Source: Chloranthus sessilifolius
Taxonomy: Eukaryota; Streptophyta; Magnoliopsida; Chloranthales; Chloranthaceae
Length of the DNA stretch: 64,000 nucleotides
Assembly (NCBI GenBank): GCA_021018995.1
Contig: CM037590.1
Location: 79,268,097 to 79,332,096, forward strand
Direction: 5' to 3'
The translations under genes and the position numbers were made by a program. How positions within the stretch are numbered: the first letter of the stretch is position 1; every line of letters starts with the position of its first letter. This document shows, one piece after another, positions 35,109 through 47,286 of this stretch. The notes below the pieces were generated by a model. The model saw only the letters and a list, made by a program, of their open reading frames with translations, was not told where the DNA came from and ran no database searches.

Positions 35109-36122
35109 ATGTTTGGTAGGAGGACTCTCAGCCCTGAGATTGTCCCACTGAATTTAGAAGTTGAAAGGCTACTACGAACCAAACAAACAACACAGAATTC
35201 TGCTACTATGGGTGAAGAACCTCGACTTTTGAGGGATTACTTTGCACCTGGTACTTATAACTCTCCCTTTTGCATTCAATTTTCTACTGTTGAAGGAAAT
35301 TATGAGATCAAGTCATCAACTATCCAAATGCTTCCTTCCTTCCATGGGTTGAGTAAGGAAGATCCATACAAACATGTGGATGAATTCTTGGCTCTTTGCA
35401 CCACATTCAACATAGCTGGACTTGGTCCAGAAGCAACCAAGCTTAGGCTCTTTCCTTTTTCATTAAAGGATAAAGCTAGAGCATGGTTATCCATGTTAGC
35501 ACCAAACAGTATCACTTCTTGGAATGATATGCGGTCAATTTTAGCCAAATATTTCCCAATGTCTAAAACAAGCCAATTGAGACAAAGTATCATTTCATTC
35601 TCCCAAAACTCAACTGAAACTTTCCATGAAGCATGGGAAAGATTTAAGAAACTTTTAAGGCAATGTCCTCATCATCAAATTCCTAGATGGCAGCTAGTTC
35701 AAAGCTTCTATCAAGGAATTGATCAAAAAGGCAAAAATATGGTGGATGCCTCCTGTGGAGGCACTTACTTGTAAAAAACAGTTGAAGAGGTTTGGAACTT
35801 ATTTGAAGTGATTGGTGAAAACTCAACTCAGCAGGAATCTCTGTCAAGAGAAATTGAAAATCCTGCTAGGTTGAACAATCACCAACCCACCAAAGGGAAG
35901 ATCTATGAGCTGAATGAGTTGGAAAGAAAGATGGACAATCTAACCACAAAGTTTGATAGATTGATGGACTCACTTAAAAATCCAAATGTTTCAAGAGTAG
36001 AGGAGGCATGTCTAATATGCCAGTCCCCTACTCATTCAATTGACCAATGTCCTGCTGCATCACCATTCCCAGATTTAATGGTGGAACAAGCTCATGCTGC
36101 TCAATCATTTGGACAGATGTAG
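35109..36122 (+). pseudogene. gag, plus-strand Athila-type element (fossil)
   Basis: Retrotransposon gag domain with FCIQFSTVEGNYEIKSS, FHGLSKEDPYKHVDEFLALC, LRLFPFSLKDKARAWL, and FHEAWERFKKLLRQCPHHQIP with FYQGID. A coiled, acidic stretch (LNELERKMDNLTTKFDRLMDSL) is followed by a CX2CX4HX4C knuckle (CLICQSPTHSIDQC) near 36010-36050. This is the particle-forming, RNA-binding protein. Broken. Confidence 0.92.
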
Positions 36123-36773
36123 TCAAATGAATATCGATGGAGAGCACACCCAATTTGAGGTGGAACCAAGGGAATTACCAATCCCAAAACCAGCAACAAC
36201 CAAAGAATCAAATGCCTTTCAAAACTGCATAGCCTTATCAGCAGAATTTTTATGTCAAACCAAACTTTCAGTAGCCCATTCCACAACAACAAAAGCGATT
36301 CTACCCCAGTTCAAACCCCTCCGTGTCCCTTTCTTTTGAAGATCAAGTCTTAAATTCACTTGAATTTAGATCTTTAACTCAGATGAACTTTCATGCAGAG
36401 CATAAAGAAGATTGAAGAAACATTGGGACAACTTTCAAATACCTTGGCAAAAAGAGAGGAAGGAAAGTTACCAGTAACCTTTGAACAATCCCAAAGGATG
36501 CTCATGGTTGGAGAAGCTTCTAATTCACATGAGAAGTAAAAAGCATCACAACTTTGAGAAGTAGAAAATGATAGATAACAAAGTGGGTACTTAAGAAGAA
36601 AGAAATGAGGAAGAGGATAAAGATAGAAGAGCAAAGATAGTGATAGCAAGTGAGGTTCAGCGATGTACCGTAAAAACTAAAAAAATGAAAAACAGAAAAT
36701 TTAAAAAATTTCTGAAAATAATTCTAAAGCTGTAGATGAAAGATTAGTTCCTCATTTACCATTTCCTCATGAA

Positions 36774-37519
36774 ATGAAATCTGTATCCCCTTTTGATAAA
36801 GGGAACACAAAAATAGATGACATGATGGAGACTTTCAAGCAAGTCAAGATAAATTTACCTTTGCTTAAGGCAATCAAACAAATTCCAGCATATGCAAAAA
36901 TTTTGAAAGATGTTTGCACTCACAAAAGACAGTCTAGGATACAGTTGTCCAAGAAGGTCTTTGCTGTGGAAAGAATTAACCAGGTGTTATCCATTGCTAC
37001 ACCTCCTAAACTTCAAGATCCTGGAATCCCCACAATCCCTTGCATTATTGGGGAACACACCATTGAAAAGGCTTTATTAGATCTGGGTGCTAGTGTCAAC
37101 CTACTTCCACATTCTGTATATGAGAAACTAGGTTTGGGAGAAATAAAACCCACTCATGTGGTGTTACAACTAGCATGATCCGAAAAGAAAGCCGAGGGAT
37201 GATTGAAGATGTATTGGTGGGAGTAGATAAATTCTTCTATCCTGCTGATTTTCTAGTTTTGGATATGGAACCAACCAAAAGCAAAACTTTCATCCTGTCA
37301 TTTTGGGAAGACCATTCTCGCTCTGACAAATGCTTGCATTCAATGCGTGTCAGTATTATGGAAGTCTCATTTGGAAATATGAAGGTAAAATTAAATGTTT
37401 ATAATGCGGTCCACACGACCTCAATTCAGCTCAAGAATGTTTTCATGTTGATCTATTGGATGAACTTGTGGAAGGACTTTACAAAATTTCTGCAGGTGAA
37501 GACTTCACCACGATGTTAA
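36774..37519 (+). pseudogene. Aspartic protease, plus-strand Athila-type element (fossil)
   Basis: Contains LDLGASVNLLPHSVYEKLGL (Athila DLGA active site), upstream VKINLPLLKAIKQIPAYAKILKD and downstream VGVDKFFYPADFLVLDM. Same arrangement as at 21070-21765. Broken. Confidence 0.92.
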
Positions 37520-37789
37520 AGATGCTTGGGGATATGTGAAAAAGAAGCAAGTTGTATCTCAAATTGAGGAAATAAATGTTGTGCAAGGAACTCTTAATCA
37601 ATCGAAGTTTCTCTTCTTGGAAACTCGCTACTCTCCCCCTTCCACAAACCACAAGGTACCTTTGTTACCTTCTTTTCTCAAATTTCACCACGATTTAGAA
37701 CTAAAAGCACTACCAGAAAATTTGAAGTATGTGTTCTTAGGTAATCATAAATAATTGCCATTTATTTCTTCCTCTCACAAAGGAGCAAG

Positions 37790-39190
37790 AGGAAGAGCGT
37801 TGATAGTCTTGAAAGAACATAAAAGGGCAATTGGTGGACTATTGATTTAGGAGGAATCACCCAAATTGCTTGCATGCACAAAATCCACTTGGAAGAAGAT
37901 GCAAAGCCTTCTAGGAAATGCTAAGGAGGTTGAACCCTCATATGCAACAAGTGGTCATGAAACAGGTTGTTAAGTTGTTGGATGGGTCATTTACCCCATT
38001 TGATTCACTTGGTGGCACCTACGTGTGGTACCTAAGAAATCTGGAATCAACATTGTAACCTCATATTCGGGTGAGCTTATGTCAACCAGACAAACAACTA
38101 GATGGAGAGTCTGTATTGATTACAGAAAATTAAATGCAATGACCAGAAAAGACCATTTCCCCCTCCCATTCATTGATCAGATCTTAGATAAGCTAGCAGG
38201 AAAAGCTTATTACTGTTTTCTTGATGGTTACTCTGGTTACAACCAGATTCCTGTGTACCCACAAGATCAGGAAAAGACCACATTCACTTGCCCTTTTGGC
38301 ACTTTTGCCTATAGGAGAATGCCTTTTGGTCTTTGTAATGCTCCTGCTACCTTCCAAAGATGCATGTATGCCATTTTTTCTGATATGATTGACCACTTTA
38401 TGGAGATTTTTATGGATGATTTTTCAATCTATGGCGACAGTTTTTCCCAGTGTTTACACCATCTCAAATTGGTACTACAAAGATGTGAAGAAACCAATCT
38501 GGTTTTGAGGTGGGAAAAGAGTCATTTCATGGTCACCCAGGGCATTGTCCTTGGCCATGTTGTTCCCCACAAGGGCATTGAGGTGGACAAAGCAAAAATT
38601 GAGTTAATTGCACATTTACCACCTCCCAAAACTGTTAAACAAATCAGAAGTTTCCTAGGACATGCTGGATTTTACAGAAGGTTCATCAAGGACTTCAGTA
38701 AAATAACCAAACCTCTTTGTCATTTGCTGTGCCAAGATGTCCCTTTTGTTTTCAATAATGAATGCATGAAGGCTTTTAAATTCCTAAAGAACTGTTTGAT
38801 TTCAGCTCCAATATTGCAGTCTCCAGATTATTCATTACCTTTTGAACTGATGTGTGATGCATCAGATTATGCTTTGGGAGCTGTCCTTGGACAGAGAAAA
38901 GATAAGCTGCCTCATGTCATAGCTTATGCCGATAGATCAATGATTGATGCAGCTCAATTACACAACAAGCGAGAAGGAGCTACGGCAATTGTTTTTGCTT
39001 TAGAGAAATTCAGTCATATGTCTTGGGTTCACAAATAGTGGTGTTGATGACCACTCGCCTTGAAATACCTTACATCTAAGAAGGACACCAAACCAAGATT
39101 AATCAGGTGGATTCTCCTATTACAGGAATTTGATCTACAGATTAAAGATAAAAAGGGGGTGGAAAATGTGGTGGCTGATCACCTCTCCAA
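37790..39190 (+). pseudogene. Reverse transcriptase and RNase H, plus-strand Athila-type element (fossil)
   Basis: RT shows VPKKSGINIV, WRVCIDYRKLNAMTRKDHFP, FLDGYSGYNQIPVYP, RRMPFGLCNAPATFQRCM and FMDDFSIYG. RNase H follows with MCDASDYALGAVLGQ and later [19 protein letters not shown]. Nearly continuous over 38025-39038, making this one of the better preserved parts. Broken. Confidence 0.95.
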
Positions 39191-40435
39191 AATTTTAACT
39201 GCTGAGATTGATAGGTTGCCTATCAATGAATCATTCCCTGATGAGCAACTTTTTGCCATTAGTGTACACACTCCTTGGTTTGCAAACATAGTCAACTTTT
39301 TGGCTACTGGAAGAATTCCTCAACATTGGAATAGAATGGATAAAGATCTTTTCTTCTCAAAGGTTAACCACTTCATCTGGGAGGATCCTTATCTGTTTAA
39401 GAGTTGTGCAGATCAAATAATAAGGAAATGTGTCCCTGACCAAGAATTTCATAGAATACTTTCTATGTGTCATGAACAGGCCTGTGGAGGTAATTTTAGT
39501 GGGAACAAAACTGCTGCAAAAGTTTTGCAGTGTGGATTTTATTGGCCTACACTTTTCAAGGATGCCATGCAGCATTGTAAGTCCTGCCAGAACTGTCAGA
39601 AATTAGGAAGCATTTCCAAGAGAAACTCAATGCCTTTACAGCCTATTTTGGTAGTTGAGTTGTTTGATGTTTGGGGGATAGACTTCATGGGTCCTCTTCC
39701 TCATTCCAATGGGAATAATTTCATTTTAGTAGCTGTGGATTATGTATCCAAATGGATTGAAGCCACAGCTACTAAAACAAATGATCACAAAGTGGTTCTG
39801 AAATTTCTTAAGGATCACATTTTTTCCAGGTTTGGTTTTCCCAAAGCCATTATCAGTAATGGGGGAAGCCATTTTTGTAATAGACATTTTGAAACTTTGT
39901 TGAAGAAATACTCTGTGACTCATAGAGTAGCCACTCCATATCATCCACAAACCAGTGGACAAGTGGAGATTTCTAATAGAGAAATCAAACATATTTTGGA
40001 AAAGACTGTGAAGAAGGACAGAAAGGATTGGTCCTTTAAGCTGAATGATGCATTGTGGGCATATAGGACAGCCTATAAAACCCCAATTGGTATGTCCCCA
40101 CATTTAGGTTGGTCTATGGAAAAGCATGCCATTTACCAGTAGAGTTAGAATATAAAGCTTTTTGGGCCATTAAAACATTGAACATGGATCTAACTACTGC
40201 TGGTAATCACAGGAAACTGCAACTTGTTGAGTTAGAAGAACTGCGAATGGATGCATACACAAATTCAAGATTGTATAAAAAGAAAGTCAAAACTTTTCAT
40301 GATAAAAATTTATTGAGAAAAGAGTTCACAGCTGGTTCTAAGGTATGGTTATTTAACTCAAAGCTCAATTTTTTCCCAGGAAAACTGAGATCCAGATGGG
40401 AAGGGCCATACATCATTATTCAGCACCCTTGAGCT
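39191..40435 (+). pseudogene. Integrase, plus-strand Athila-type element (fossil)
   Basis: HHCC finger region with [18 protein letters not shown] and [12 protein letters not shown]. Core with [35 protein letters not shown] (Asp position altered in this copy) and [19 protein letters not shown]. Later [18 protein letters not shown] and SRWEGPYII. No chromodomain, as expected for Athila. Broken. Confidence 0.95.
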
Positions 40436-41230
40436 TGACATCCTTGATCCAAGTAATGGAAGAATCATAAAGGTAAATGGTCAGAGGCTCAAACCATGCA
40501 TTGAAAATACCGAGAGTCTCGGCGCCCATCTATCATCACGAATCTCCAAAAATCTGCTGGTAGATAACTCTACATTATGTTTGAATATCATAGTTTTTGC
40601 TTATTTTCTCTGTTTCTGCTTTTATCTCTTTACGCATAGATTAAACATGCTCAAAGTTAAGTAATAATTCTCTTTCGCAAAGTCCAATTTACTTTTTGAA
40701 TAGACTCGATCGTGAGGAAGCGCTCGAAAGCAAGGATTTGCTTTGAATAGTTAGTCTTTGAAGCCATTTTCTTTTGAAAAGATAGTTCAAGCTAATTCCT
40801 TTCGAAAAAATGTTTCGAAGTTGTTAACTTGTTTAATGTCGATGCCATTCACAATTGTAAACAGGTCTCTTTTGGAACTTTTCGAAAACTTAAAGGCACT
40901 TTGCGATATTAACTTTGAGTATATTTAAACCCTTTCGACGATGGGGTTTCATTTCAAACTCTCTCTACAGAGCGACTCTTTCCACTGAAACCCTACTTCG
41001 TTCTTTCCTTGCACGATTTAAGAAGCTTACTACACTGTCTCTGTGTTTGATCATTTGCATTTGCGGAGAAGGATTTCAGCTTTTAATCTGAGGGATTTCT
41101 GCAAGCAAACAACTCGTTCAAACATAAACCCTAGATCTCGGTATTTCTCTGCCCATTCTCTCTAGTTAGCATTTAGCAATTTGATTCTGTGTCAGAATCT
41201 ATTTTGGGCATTTTTATATATCAATCTAGA
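40436..41230 (+). promoter_or_regulatory. Internal TTTCGCAAAG / TTCGAAAA array and promoter-like region
   Basis: From about 40665 to 40940 there are about eight sites of the same style as the U3 array of this element (TTTCGCAAAG, TTCGAAAA, TTTCGAAG, TTTGCGA). A TATA-like GTATATTTAAAC lies at 40919-40930, then a pyrimidine-rich CTCTCTACAG leader-like stretch, and the extra ORF starts with ATG at 41231. The arrangement parallels 17070-17590 in the other Athila-type element. Internal promoter activity is inferred. Confidence 0.45.
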
Positions 41231-43650
41231 ATGGGAAAGGCAGAGAAATCATTGGCTGCTATGTTCCCCAAATCCTCTGCTAAGAAAGTGAGCAAATCGA
41301 CCCCAAAAGCAAAAGGAAAAGCCAAAACTTTAGCTAAACGAAAACTATCTATGGATAAAGCAGATAGGGTGGAGAAAGGAAAGAAAATTAGACATGAGGA
41401 ACCCATCCCTGCTGCTACTAGCCCTGAGCCTGAGCTTCCTCCTCTGCCCATTCATTTGGTCTTACCTAACCCCTTCATTGAAGCTCAGAAACTAATACCT
41501 GAGCTGATGGTGGATGAAACTTTTTTCGTCACCAAATCAGATTGCTTACCATCCTTAAGATACATTAGAGAGGCTTCACTAAGCAATATCCTTACCCCCT
41601 TGCCAGAGAAAATTTACCCAAGAATGGTGAAGTTATGGTACCAAAACCTAATCAAGGTCACTGAAAGAGATGCTGATGTCCCTACCCTAGTCATTTTCAT
41701 TGATGATTGCGATCTTACTGTGACATTTGAAGACATAGGGAATGCTTTAGGGATACCATTCCAATTTGATCCCTCTGGTCCTTTGGTCGCCCAAATGCTT
41801 GACCTCCTTTAGAGAGATGGCTGCACATTTAACCCAGGGTATTGTGGGCACTGGGCAGTCCATCATGAGAAGAGACCTTGTCCCCCAATTTCTATTAATG
41901 GATTCCATTTTAAGGGGAAGCTTCTATGTCACTGGACATAGCCAAGAGAGGAGAACACCAATTTTAGAGGCCCTCTTTCATTTCTCCAAGCGGCAGTTTT
42001 TCAATGCCCCTATGCTAATTTTCGAAGCCATGGCTGACATTAGTGCCAAGTTGAAAAAGGAGCAGAAGCTAGCTGGCCTACCATTTGGCAGATTGATCAC
42101 AGCCCTCCTCAGAGCCATTTGAAGTCATTACCCCTCACAATTTTGGGAAAAAGGCTTGGACTACAAGCTAGGCTATGCTAAGAAGGATGAGAGTGAACTG
42201 CACATGCCCTCGAACTGCAGTGTGGGCAGAACCCATCCACCTCGAAAGAGAGCGACCAGCTGCCCCTTCAATTTTGCAGATCCAATTTTATCGAATCAAC
42301 TTTGCAGATCCGGTTTGCCAACTCTGTGGTGACCACTCTTTAGGCGCACCACTTCTTGAACCAACTCTGTCCTGTGGTGACCGGCTCCTTAGTGTACCAT
42401 TGTTGATAAAAATCCCCTTCCTTTGGTGACCAGCTCTTCAGCTGCACCTACTCTGGAGGACGTTGGCCTTGCACCCTACTCCCCTACTCCAGCCCCTGAC
42501 ATTTCACCTATCCCAGCTGTCCCATCTCCCACACCCTCCATCATTCCAATTGTCGATTCCCCCTCTACACCAAGCACTCCAACCATTCTCACACCACCAA
42601 TTTCTGCCTCCAATGCCCGGGTTTTAGAGGAGTTAGCTGATTTTATTGCCCCATCTCCTCCTCTGCTCCAAAGCCCCTCACCTTCCCCTGCTCATTCAGC
42701 CCACACACCTGAGGTCTCCCATACACCTGAACCTGCGCCCTTCACTACAGAGGCCTACTCTTCCTTAATGGGTTCTATTTTGAATCCATGGGAACTACCC
42801 CCTATACCTACTCCTCATCACTTCACACACTTCCCTACCTCTCCCTTTACAGTCATTGTACCTCCACCCGCCACATCGCTTGTCCCACCATGCCATGCCC
42901 ACCTCTCCACACCGCATCCATTTCCCAAATTCTTACCTACCTCCAATCCATCCAAGCCCAACTCCAAATCAACACAAAACGATCAGAACTAATGAACTGC
43001 TCCAAACCTTAGCTTCCACATCCCAAACAACCACCATTACCCGACCTATTGTTGATTCCTGTGCCACCCAAATTGACCCGGAGATATTATTGGTTGATCC
43101 GACCACCCCACCACTACATGCAACCAAATCGAACCTAAAGTCCCCTTGGTTGCATCCCCTCCACCACTCCCGCAAGCCACTGCAGCACCTCGTTGTCGAC
43201 CTTCTAGACACTTCTTCCCTCCCACTTTGGGACACCTTTGGTCCCCTACCATTCCATTCCCCCGACACGCCACCCTCATCAAAGCCATGGAAGATAATCC
43301 CTATATCCAGAGATGTTCAAAAGGGCTAGCTGATTTACAAGCTTACATCCGTACTTCCTTATGAAAACTAGATTCGGAAGTTGGAGATCTTTATGAAATT
43401 TGAAAGAGAGAAATGAAGGACCTTTGGGTCAAACATTTCAAATGGTGAGGATCGAGCAACACAAGGTGTCCATGTTGCAAGCCCAACTTGACCAAGAAAA
43501 ATTGAAGACCACTAGCCTTAGCAAATACCTTGGCCTCACCAAAAGATCAAATCGAGGAGTATCTTGAGCTACAAAACACCATTGGAGAAAGCTCAATCAA
43601 GTTCGGACTCCAACACCGACTCTAGCTTTGATTGATGTGACTCGATTCGA
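41231..43650 (+). pseudogene. Extra 3' ORF region of the plus-strand Athila-type element ('env-like' position)
   Basis: Starts MGKAEKSLAAMFPKSSAKK with a basic lysine-rich N-terminus. The folded domain follows with YPRMVKLWYQNLIKVTERDAD, VIFIDDCDLTVTFEDIGNALGIPF, RRDLVPQFLLMDSILRGSFY and FGRLITALL, the same 'putative plant transposon protein' type as at 15576-16135. Then a long Pro/Ser/Thr-rich stretch (42423-43330) and a charged helical tail (about 43370-43560). No membrane anchor is evident. Broken. Confidence 0.78.
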
Positions 43651-45447
43651 GCCACTTGAACCAACCTATGATCTGATTTTGACCCAGTATTAGCTCTCAT
43701 TGTATTTTGTGTTATAAAGTTGTAATAGAAAATTCTATTTTGTGTATACTCTTGTGCATTGCCCTGCCTTCTTGCCATCATTACTTTTTGTTTTTTCTTT
43801 CTTACATATATTTTTCCTCTGCTTTTGGATCAAGATGGACCTGCTACCCTTTGGTTTGGGGTGTGACAGAAATAGCAATAATCAATAAAGGAGTTAACAT
43901 CGCTTTTGATTAGCAATTTTTTATATATTTTCACACTGTTGTTTTGAAATATAAAGTTAAAAAAAAAAAACTCTTTAAAATTACTTTCTCTGTAATTCTA
44001 AAAGACTTTCATGAAGTAAATGTCGAAATTTCCAAAAGAAAATTGATGTTTTAGTAAACCTAAAATGAAGGAAAACAAGAAGATATACCTCAAGAAGTTG
44101 ATATAAAACCACCCGGTGAGGTTTGGGCTGAAATGTATTCTTTGGAGGTATGCTTTGGCAATCTTTTACCTTTTGGGACTATGTGAATCTACTTACTTAC
44201 ACTAGAAGTTACACATATCCAAATCGAAATAATTTGATAGCACTCATAATATTAAAGACATGATGTAAGGCCTCCTTTTGGACAGTTTGAACCTTACAAA
44301 GCCCTACCTTTTGAAACTGCCCTTGATACACACCATTTGAGCTAAATAAATCTATGATTCCTTTGAAATCTCCCCCAATAAACCTCATCAACCTCATTTA
44401 GCCTAACCCTACCCCGAGAAGGCAGAAGATAAAGGGAAGGAAGCTGAGGAAGGAGAATTGAGTAACAATTTAATAGCAAAAGAAGGGTAAAAGTTGAAGG
44501 CAATGATGAAACAGCAGAGGGAATGTGGCATGCAGTCAGTGCTAATTCGAAAAAGAAAAGAAAAATATTTGAGCAAAACAAAAGAAAGAAGGCATTTTCA
44601 TTGGAAGTTTGAAAAAGAAAGAGAAAAGGATGGCCACTTTGGCTCTGGAAATTCAAAAGAAGAAGATGAAACTATGCTGAAGAAGAGTGGGTTTGTATAT
44701 AACCTCCTGACCTTGACTGACTTCTCAAATATGAACACCATTCCAACCCTTTTGAGAAATTTCACCCATAAGCCACAATAAAACCCAAGTAAAAGTCCTT
44801 ACTGATCAATGATGGATTGAGTTATCACATGGAGATAAGAATTTGTGTAATCTATGGTGAAAGGAGCAGTGAACTTATAACTAAAAGCAATGTCTATGCT
44901 CCACTACATATCCTATTTGAGGACCAGAATCGCCTTCTTGAGTCAGTGAAATAGTACAACCCTCTCATTTGCTTATTGAGTGAAAATCCTGGTGAGAATT
45001 GGGTTTAAAATCAACTGATTAGGGCAACATCGAAGTTGGATTCCTAAATCAAAGGCTAGCTGTTCGTTAATTTTCCTTGTAAATGGCCTCTGACATAAAT
45101 CGACTGAGTAGTAACAAGAATTACTGCAGAATTTTAGTTTTAAACTGATATCTTTCTTGAAAAACCTTCTTACAAAATAAACGATGTGTGAATCAATTGA
45201 GGAAAGTGGCTATAACAGAACTGCAGTGATCTTAACTAACTTATTGAAGAAGTTTGTGGGTACCTTCACTGAAAACCCTCAGGAGACTTCACTCCTCCAC
45301 TAGGGATCACCTAGGGGTTTCAAAGGCTTGTTGCATATGCTAAATGCAACTGTGCTCCCTACAAAGTGGCTCTTTACTTTGTTTTTATTTTTTATTTTTT
45401 TTATTTTGTCTTTGCTCAGGGACTAGCAAAGCTTAGGTCTGGGGGTG
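43651..45447 (+). other. Noncoding 3' spacer and polypurine tract of the plus-strand Athila-type element
   Basis: No coding signal of note. 45241-45370 is the block conserved with 11480-11607. The polypurine tract ends as GGTCTGGGGGTG just before the LTR at 45448. Confidence 0.8.
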
Positions 45448-47281
45448 TGTTGACAAGTGAAAAATACCATTTTTCACCCCTGAACTTGAGTCTTGATAGA
45501 CCTTTGAGAGAACTAAATAAGTGTTTTAAGTGCTTATGTTGCAGCTAACAATAAAGACAGGCTTAACCATAAAAGCAGCTTAAAAGTGCCAATAAGATGA
45601 CAATCCATGTCAATCCAAAGGAAGAAAGTGAAGAAACAACCTCATCAGCTGTTGAAAGGTCTGAATAGAAGAAGCAAAGACCTGGAAGAGAAGTATGGAA
45701 CAATTCAAACAGAAAAATGCACTACAGAGTCCTTTTCGCAAAGAACCTGTACTTTTCGCAAAGAACCTGAAACTCTGCGAAAAGGAATAAAACTCCAGGC
45801 GTAGCATTCGAAGAGCATCTGAACTGTTCGAAGAGAGGATTGAACTTTGCGAAAAGAAGAAAACACAATTCGAACAGAACCAGAACATTGCGAAAAGAGC
45901 TTCAGGAGTCACAACACTTTGCGAAAAGGCCCCTAAGCTGTGCGAAGAGGCATTCTGGAGATTCACAGCTTTAACAAGGGCAATTCAGTCATCTGTTGCA
46001 TGCGTCCCAATGCATTTTAAAACCTAGGGACATTCCAGAGGGTTCTAAGCATGAAGCGAAGGAATATTCCACCCCACGTGAGCACCTAGAGAGGGAATAA
46101 CTTGGCAGGAACTTCTAGAAACTCTAACAAACTTTCAAAATGCATAATGAAATTGATGCCTTTTCACTGATTGGTGAACGGATCGAGGAATTTTGATTGG
46201 CCAGAACAGATCTGGATCCCCGTGCTCGACTACCATTGGTCAATACAAATCTGAGAACCTTTGATTGGTTGATACACATCTGAGGTGGACCTAGGGAAAG
46301 CTATAAATAGACGAAGCATTTGCCCAATTGGGGCATCCAGATTTTGAGTTTCATTTCTAATCCCCCATTTCCCCACCAGACGACATACGAAATCCTTGTA
46401 ATAGCCTACTTTGTACTTGCATTTGAGAGTCATGAGATCTCAGTAACTCAAAGGAGAGTTTGCATCCAAGACCGCAAACGAGAGTCATTAAGCGTGATCT
46501 CTAATTGTAAGGATGAATTTTAAAAGGTTCAGTAAACTATGCATTCTCCATTAGACTCATGTCAAGGGTTCCTCGATCTCCTCAAGACATTAGACTCCTT
46601 TAGATTCATTGTTTTGCATGCAATTTCCTTGATTCATTAATCCTGAGAATTAGTGTTTGTAACCTAGTCTCTTCAAACATTTTGTAGTGATGTTTCTAGT
46701 TCAATTGAGGATTTGGATTAAAGACTATTGGATGGTTTGTGGCCATTAAAGTGGATGAGACCATAGCCATAAGTGTAAGCCTAATCCTTGAATTAGATTT
46801 ATCTCTCTTACATACGTGCTTGTAGCCGATGAAGATTGAATCACCTCTGTTGAGCTGCTTATTCTCATTAGATTTCAAAGACCAAATCAGATTTAGATAT
46901 TACTTCTCCATCTTTGTTTCAATCATTCCCCCAACTCGGATCTGGATCATTTAGTTTAAATTTTTCTTTGTTTTTAGTTAGTTAAACGTGACAAATTCAA
47001 ACCTCTCATCTTATCAGTTTTCTAGATAGGATAAGAAGCCAGATCTGGTAGCTCAGATCTGGAGGTTTATCTTACATTTTAGACAAATTCTCTATGGACG
47101 ATCTTTCACTCACTTACTTTTAAAACTTGCTACAATTGGCCCTGATCTTGCAGGCTAATTCTCTTCTAACTGTGCTGATATTTCTTTATTTTTTTTATAT
47201 AGTTTAGAGCCACTGTAATTTTGCAGCTATAAATCTGTTTTCAAAACACACATAAATCAAGCACACTAAGAAGCAACAACA
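45448..47281 (+). repeat. 3' LTR of the plus-strand Athila-type element
   Basis: TGTTGACAAGTG to AACAACA, almost identical to 33051-34905 apart from scattered substitutions and a cluster of small deletions between about 46160 and 46870. TATA box 46301-46310. Confidence 0.97.
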
Positions 47282-47286
47282 CCAGC
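47282..47286. repeat. Target-site duplication CCAGC, right copy
   Basis: Matches 33046-33050 exactly. Confidence 0.95.

Larger units (their letters stand above)
33051..47281 (+). mobile_element. Athila-type Ty3/Gypsy LTR retrotransposon, full length, broken (fossil)
   Basis: Complete in layout: LTRs 33051-34905 and 45448-47281, primer site 34912-34929, gag, protease, RT, RNase H, integrase, internal promoter-like region, extra 3' ORF, polypurine tract just before 45448. Length 14.2 kb. LTRs are about 97% identical by eye, the right one with several small deletions, so it is clearly younger than the minus-strand Athila-type element. Coding regions are broken in roughly half a dozen to a dozen places. 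It sits inside antisense PMD unit A of the Tat element with a perfect 5-bp duplication. Confidence 0.97.

Noticed and set aside
42788-43364. Overlapping frames on both strands around 42.8-43.4 kb as separate genes
   Set aside because: They are alternative frames and shadows of the Pro-rich part of the plus-strand extra ORF.
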